From Candidatus Woesearchaeota archaeon (lineage in GTDB: Archaea; Nanobdellota; Nanobdellia; Woesearchaeales; UBA10200), in NCBI GenBank assembly GCA_016180275.1, contig JACPBN010000041.1, positions 1 to 38,657 of the forward strand: 38,657 nucleotides of DNA, read 5' to 3'. The position numbers were made by a program, and so were the translations under genes. This document shows positions 37,693-38,657 of this stretch, one piece after another; within the stretch, counting starts at the first letter, position 1, and the number at the start of each line of letters is the position of its first letter. Under the pieces are notes generated by a model that saw only the letters and a program-made list of their open reading frames with translations, searched no databases and was not told where the DNA came from.

Positions 37693-38657
37693 TCATTTTA
37701 ATATCTTCACGATGCCTTTGTCAGCATCAACTTCAACTTTCATGCCGTCTTTAAGCACTTTGGTTGCTTTTCTTGTGCCGATAATGCAAGGGATGCCTAG
37801 CTCTCTCGAAACAATTGCTGCATGACATGTCAGTCCACCTTCATCAGTTACTATTGCAGCAGCTTTTTTCATCGCTGGCACAAACTCTGGCTGTGTCATG
37901 CACGCAACTAAGATATCTCCTTTCTGCACTTTTGCGATCTCATTTGCGCCACGGCAGACCTTGACTGTTGCAGTAACTTTGCCAGGTGATGCACAATTGC
38001 CATGCAATTCTTTGAGGTCTCCAAGCTCTTCCTGCATCAATTGGTTGATCATCTTCCCTGCTTTGCTGCCAGTAAACACTATTGCCCTTTTTTCATGGTC
38101 TTTTTCTTTCTGGCTTTCAAAATTTGAGAAGAAGATTGAGGTTTTTCTTCTTTCTTCAAGCATCTGGGATGTAAGATTTCGCAGATTTTTCTCAGTTACT
38201 TCTGCCTGAATAAGATAGCGCATTAGTTCATGCTCTATGTTAAATCTCCTGCCTATCTCTCCCAAGAAATTGTCAGTATAGCTCAGAGTGATTGTAGTAA
38301 CATGCTTTCTGTTGTCCTGCAATTTTGCCATGAAGTCGCTGATTTCCAGCAGCTGGATAAGCTCTTTGCTTAGCTTTAATTCTTTGAAAAGCAGGTGTTT
38401 TCTTTTTTTGGTATCAAGCAGGATTCTCCTGTAATTTTTGGCATTATCTGCCATTTCAGCTGTAATGCCTTTCTTCACTAACTCTTGAACTTCGTGCATA
38501 AAGTAAGCTGCATCCAGATAATGTGTGCAGGAATAACCATTATTGAGCCAGTAATATCTTTTCTCCAATCGCTTTAGCAATGGATCAATATTCTTTCCTT
38601 TAGAAAATTCAATTGCTGCCAAAACAATTTCATTATGGGCTTCGCCTATGAATGATG
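37693..38657 (-). CDS. Dikinase-island paralogue 5, C-terminal part (runs off the right edge)
   Basis: The frame stays open to the right edge (SFIGEAHNEIVLAAIEFSKG), so TTG 38622 is not a likely start; ~320 residues are visible. The middle motifs are KRYYWLNNGYSCTHYLD, FMAKLQDNRKHVTTITLSYT and HELMRYLIQAEVTE, where the tryptophan of W-x-D-x-R-K is replaced by Leu. The His domain has KGDILVACMTQPEFVPAMKK, VTDEGGLTCHAAIVSREL and GIPCIIGTRKATKVL. It is upstream of paralogue 4 in the same operon. The N-terminal variable part lies off the window. Confidence 0.82.
   Translation of the reverse strand, partial: SFIGEAHNEIVLAAIEFSKGKNIDPLLKRLEKRYYWLNNGYSCTHYLDAAYFMHEVQELVKKGITAEMADNAKNYRRILLDTKKRKHLLFKELKLSKELIQLLEISDFMAKLQDNRKHVTTITLSYTDNFLGEIGRRFNIEHELMRYLIQAEVTEKNLRNLTSQMLEERRKTSIFFSNFESQKEKDHEKRAIVFTGSKAGKMINQLMQEELGDLKELHGNCASPGKVTATVKVCRGANEIAKVQKGDILVACMTQPEFVPAMKKAAAIVTDEGGLTCHAAIVSRELGIPCIIGTRKATKVLKDGMKVEVDADKGIVKILK

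Overview
The window looks like a stretch of an AT-rich archaeal chromosome, most likely a DPANN lineage of the Woesearchaeota/Pacearchaeota type. This is inferred from TTTATATA-type TATA boxes 23-30 nt before start codons (many transcripts look nearly leaderless), GGAGG/GAGGTG ribosome sites on other genes, an archaeal-style Elp3, a TadC/FlaJ-like pilus protein, VapBC, RelBE and MNT-HEPN modules, and several very small winged-helix proteins. No rRNA, tRNA, CRISPR array or insertion sequence was found. Family names come from motifs read by eye; no database search was possible.

Layout. (1) 1-5 kb: C-terminal end of a TadC/FlaJ-like membrane protein, a LAGLIDADG fragment joined to a receiver-like ORF that has no start codon, Elp3, and a flavin reductase whose 3' end runs into an HNH-endonuclease ORF. 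(2) 4.7-4.9 kb: a structured RNA-like element (copy A). (3) 5-6.1 kb: an MNT-HEPN pair. (4) 6.2-12.2 kb: most of de novo pyrimidine synthesis, pyrD-pyrK and then pyrC-pyrB-pyrE-pyrF, without carAB or pyrI. (5) 12.2-19.4 kb: a zinc ribbon, an AT-rich region with dyads, an MFS transporter, a Kef-type antiporter, a degenerate ureohydrolase, a LemA/GIDE pair and the second RNA-like element (copy B, minus strand). (6) 19.4-23.8 kb: a DHH phosphoesterase, vapBC, purH and purN. (7) 23.8-38.7 kb: a dikinase island. It holds a stand-alone PEP-synthase-type ATP-grasp protein coupled to a small membrane protein, Pta, RelBE, and five paralogous proteins that each end in a PEP-utilising histidine swivelling domain. 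Fic, a double left-handed beta-helix protein, two copies of a divergent winged-helix regulator cassette and two unknown small proteins lie among them.

How the genes work together. PyrB, PyrC, PyrD/K, PyrE and PyrF convert carbamoyl phosphate to UMP; PurN and PurH act at steps toward IMP. The dikinase island is the most unusual coding part. The ATP-grasp half of a PEP-synthase-like enzyme is one gene, while the His-carrying half occurs at least five times with strongly divergent N-terminal regions. This suggests one ATP-using subunit could serve several acceptor-specific subunits.

The two signals most worth pursuing are the pair of RNA-like elements, whose stems have different sequences but the same pairing and whose internal blocks are identical, and the split, multiplied dikinase system. 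A third is a wHTH-dikinase junction with a canonical -1 slippery heptamer, where the downstream frame has no ordinary start codon at its open 5' end.
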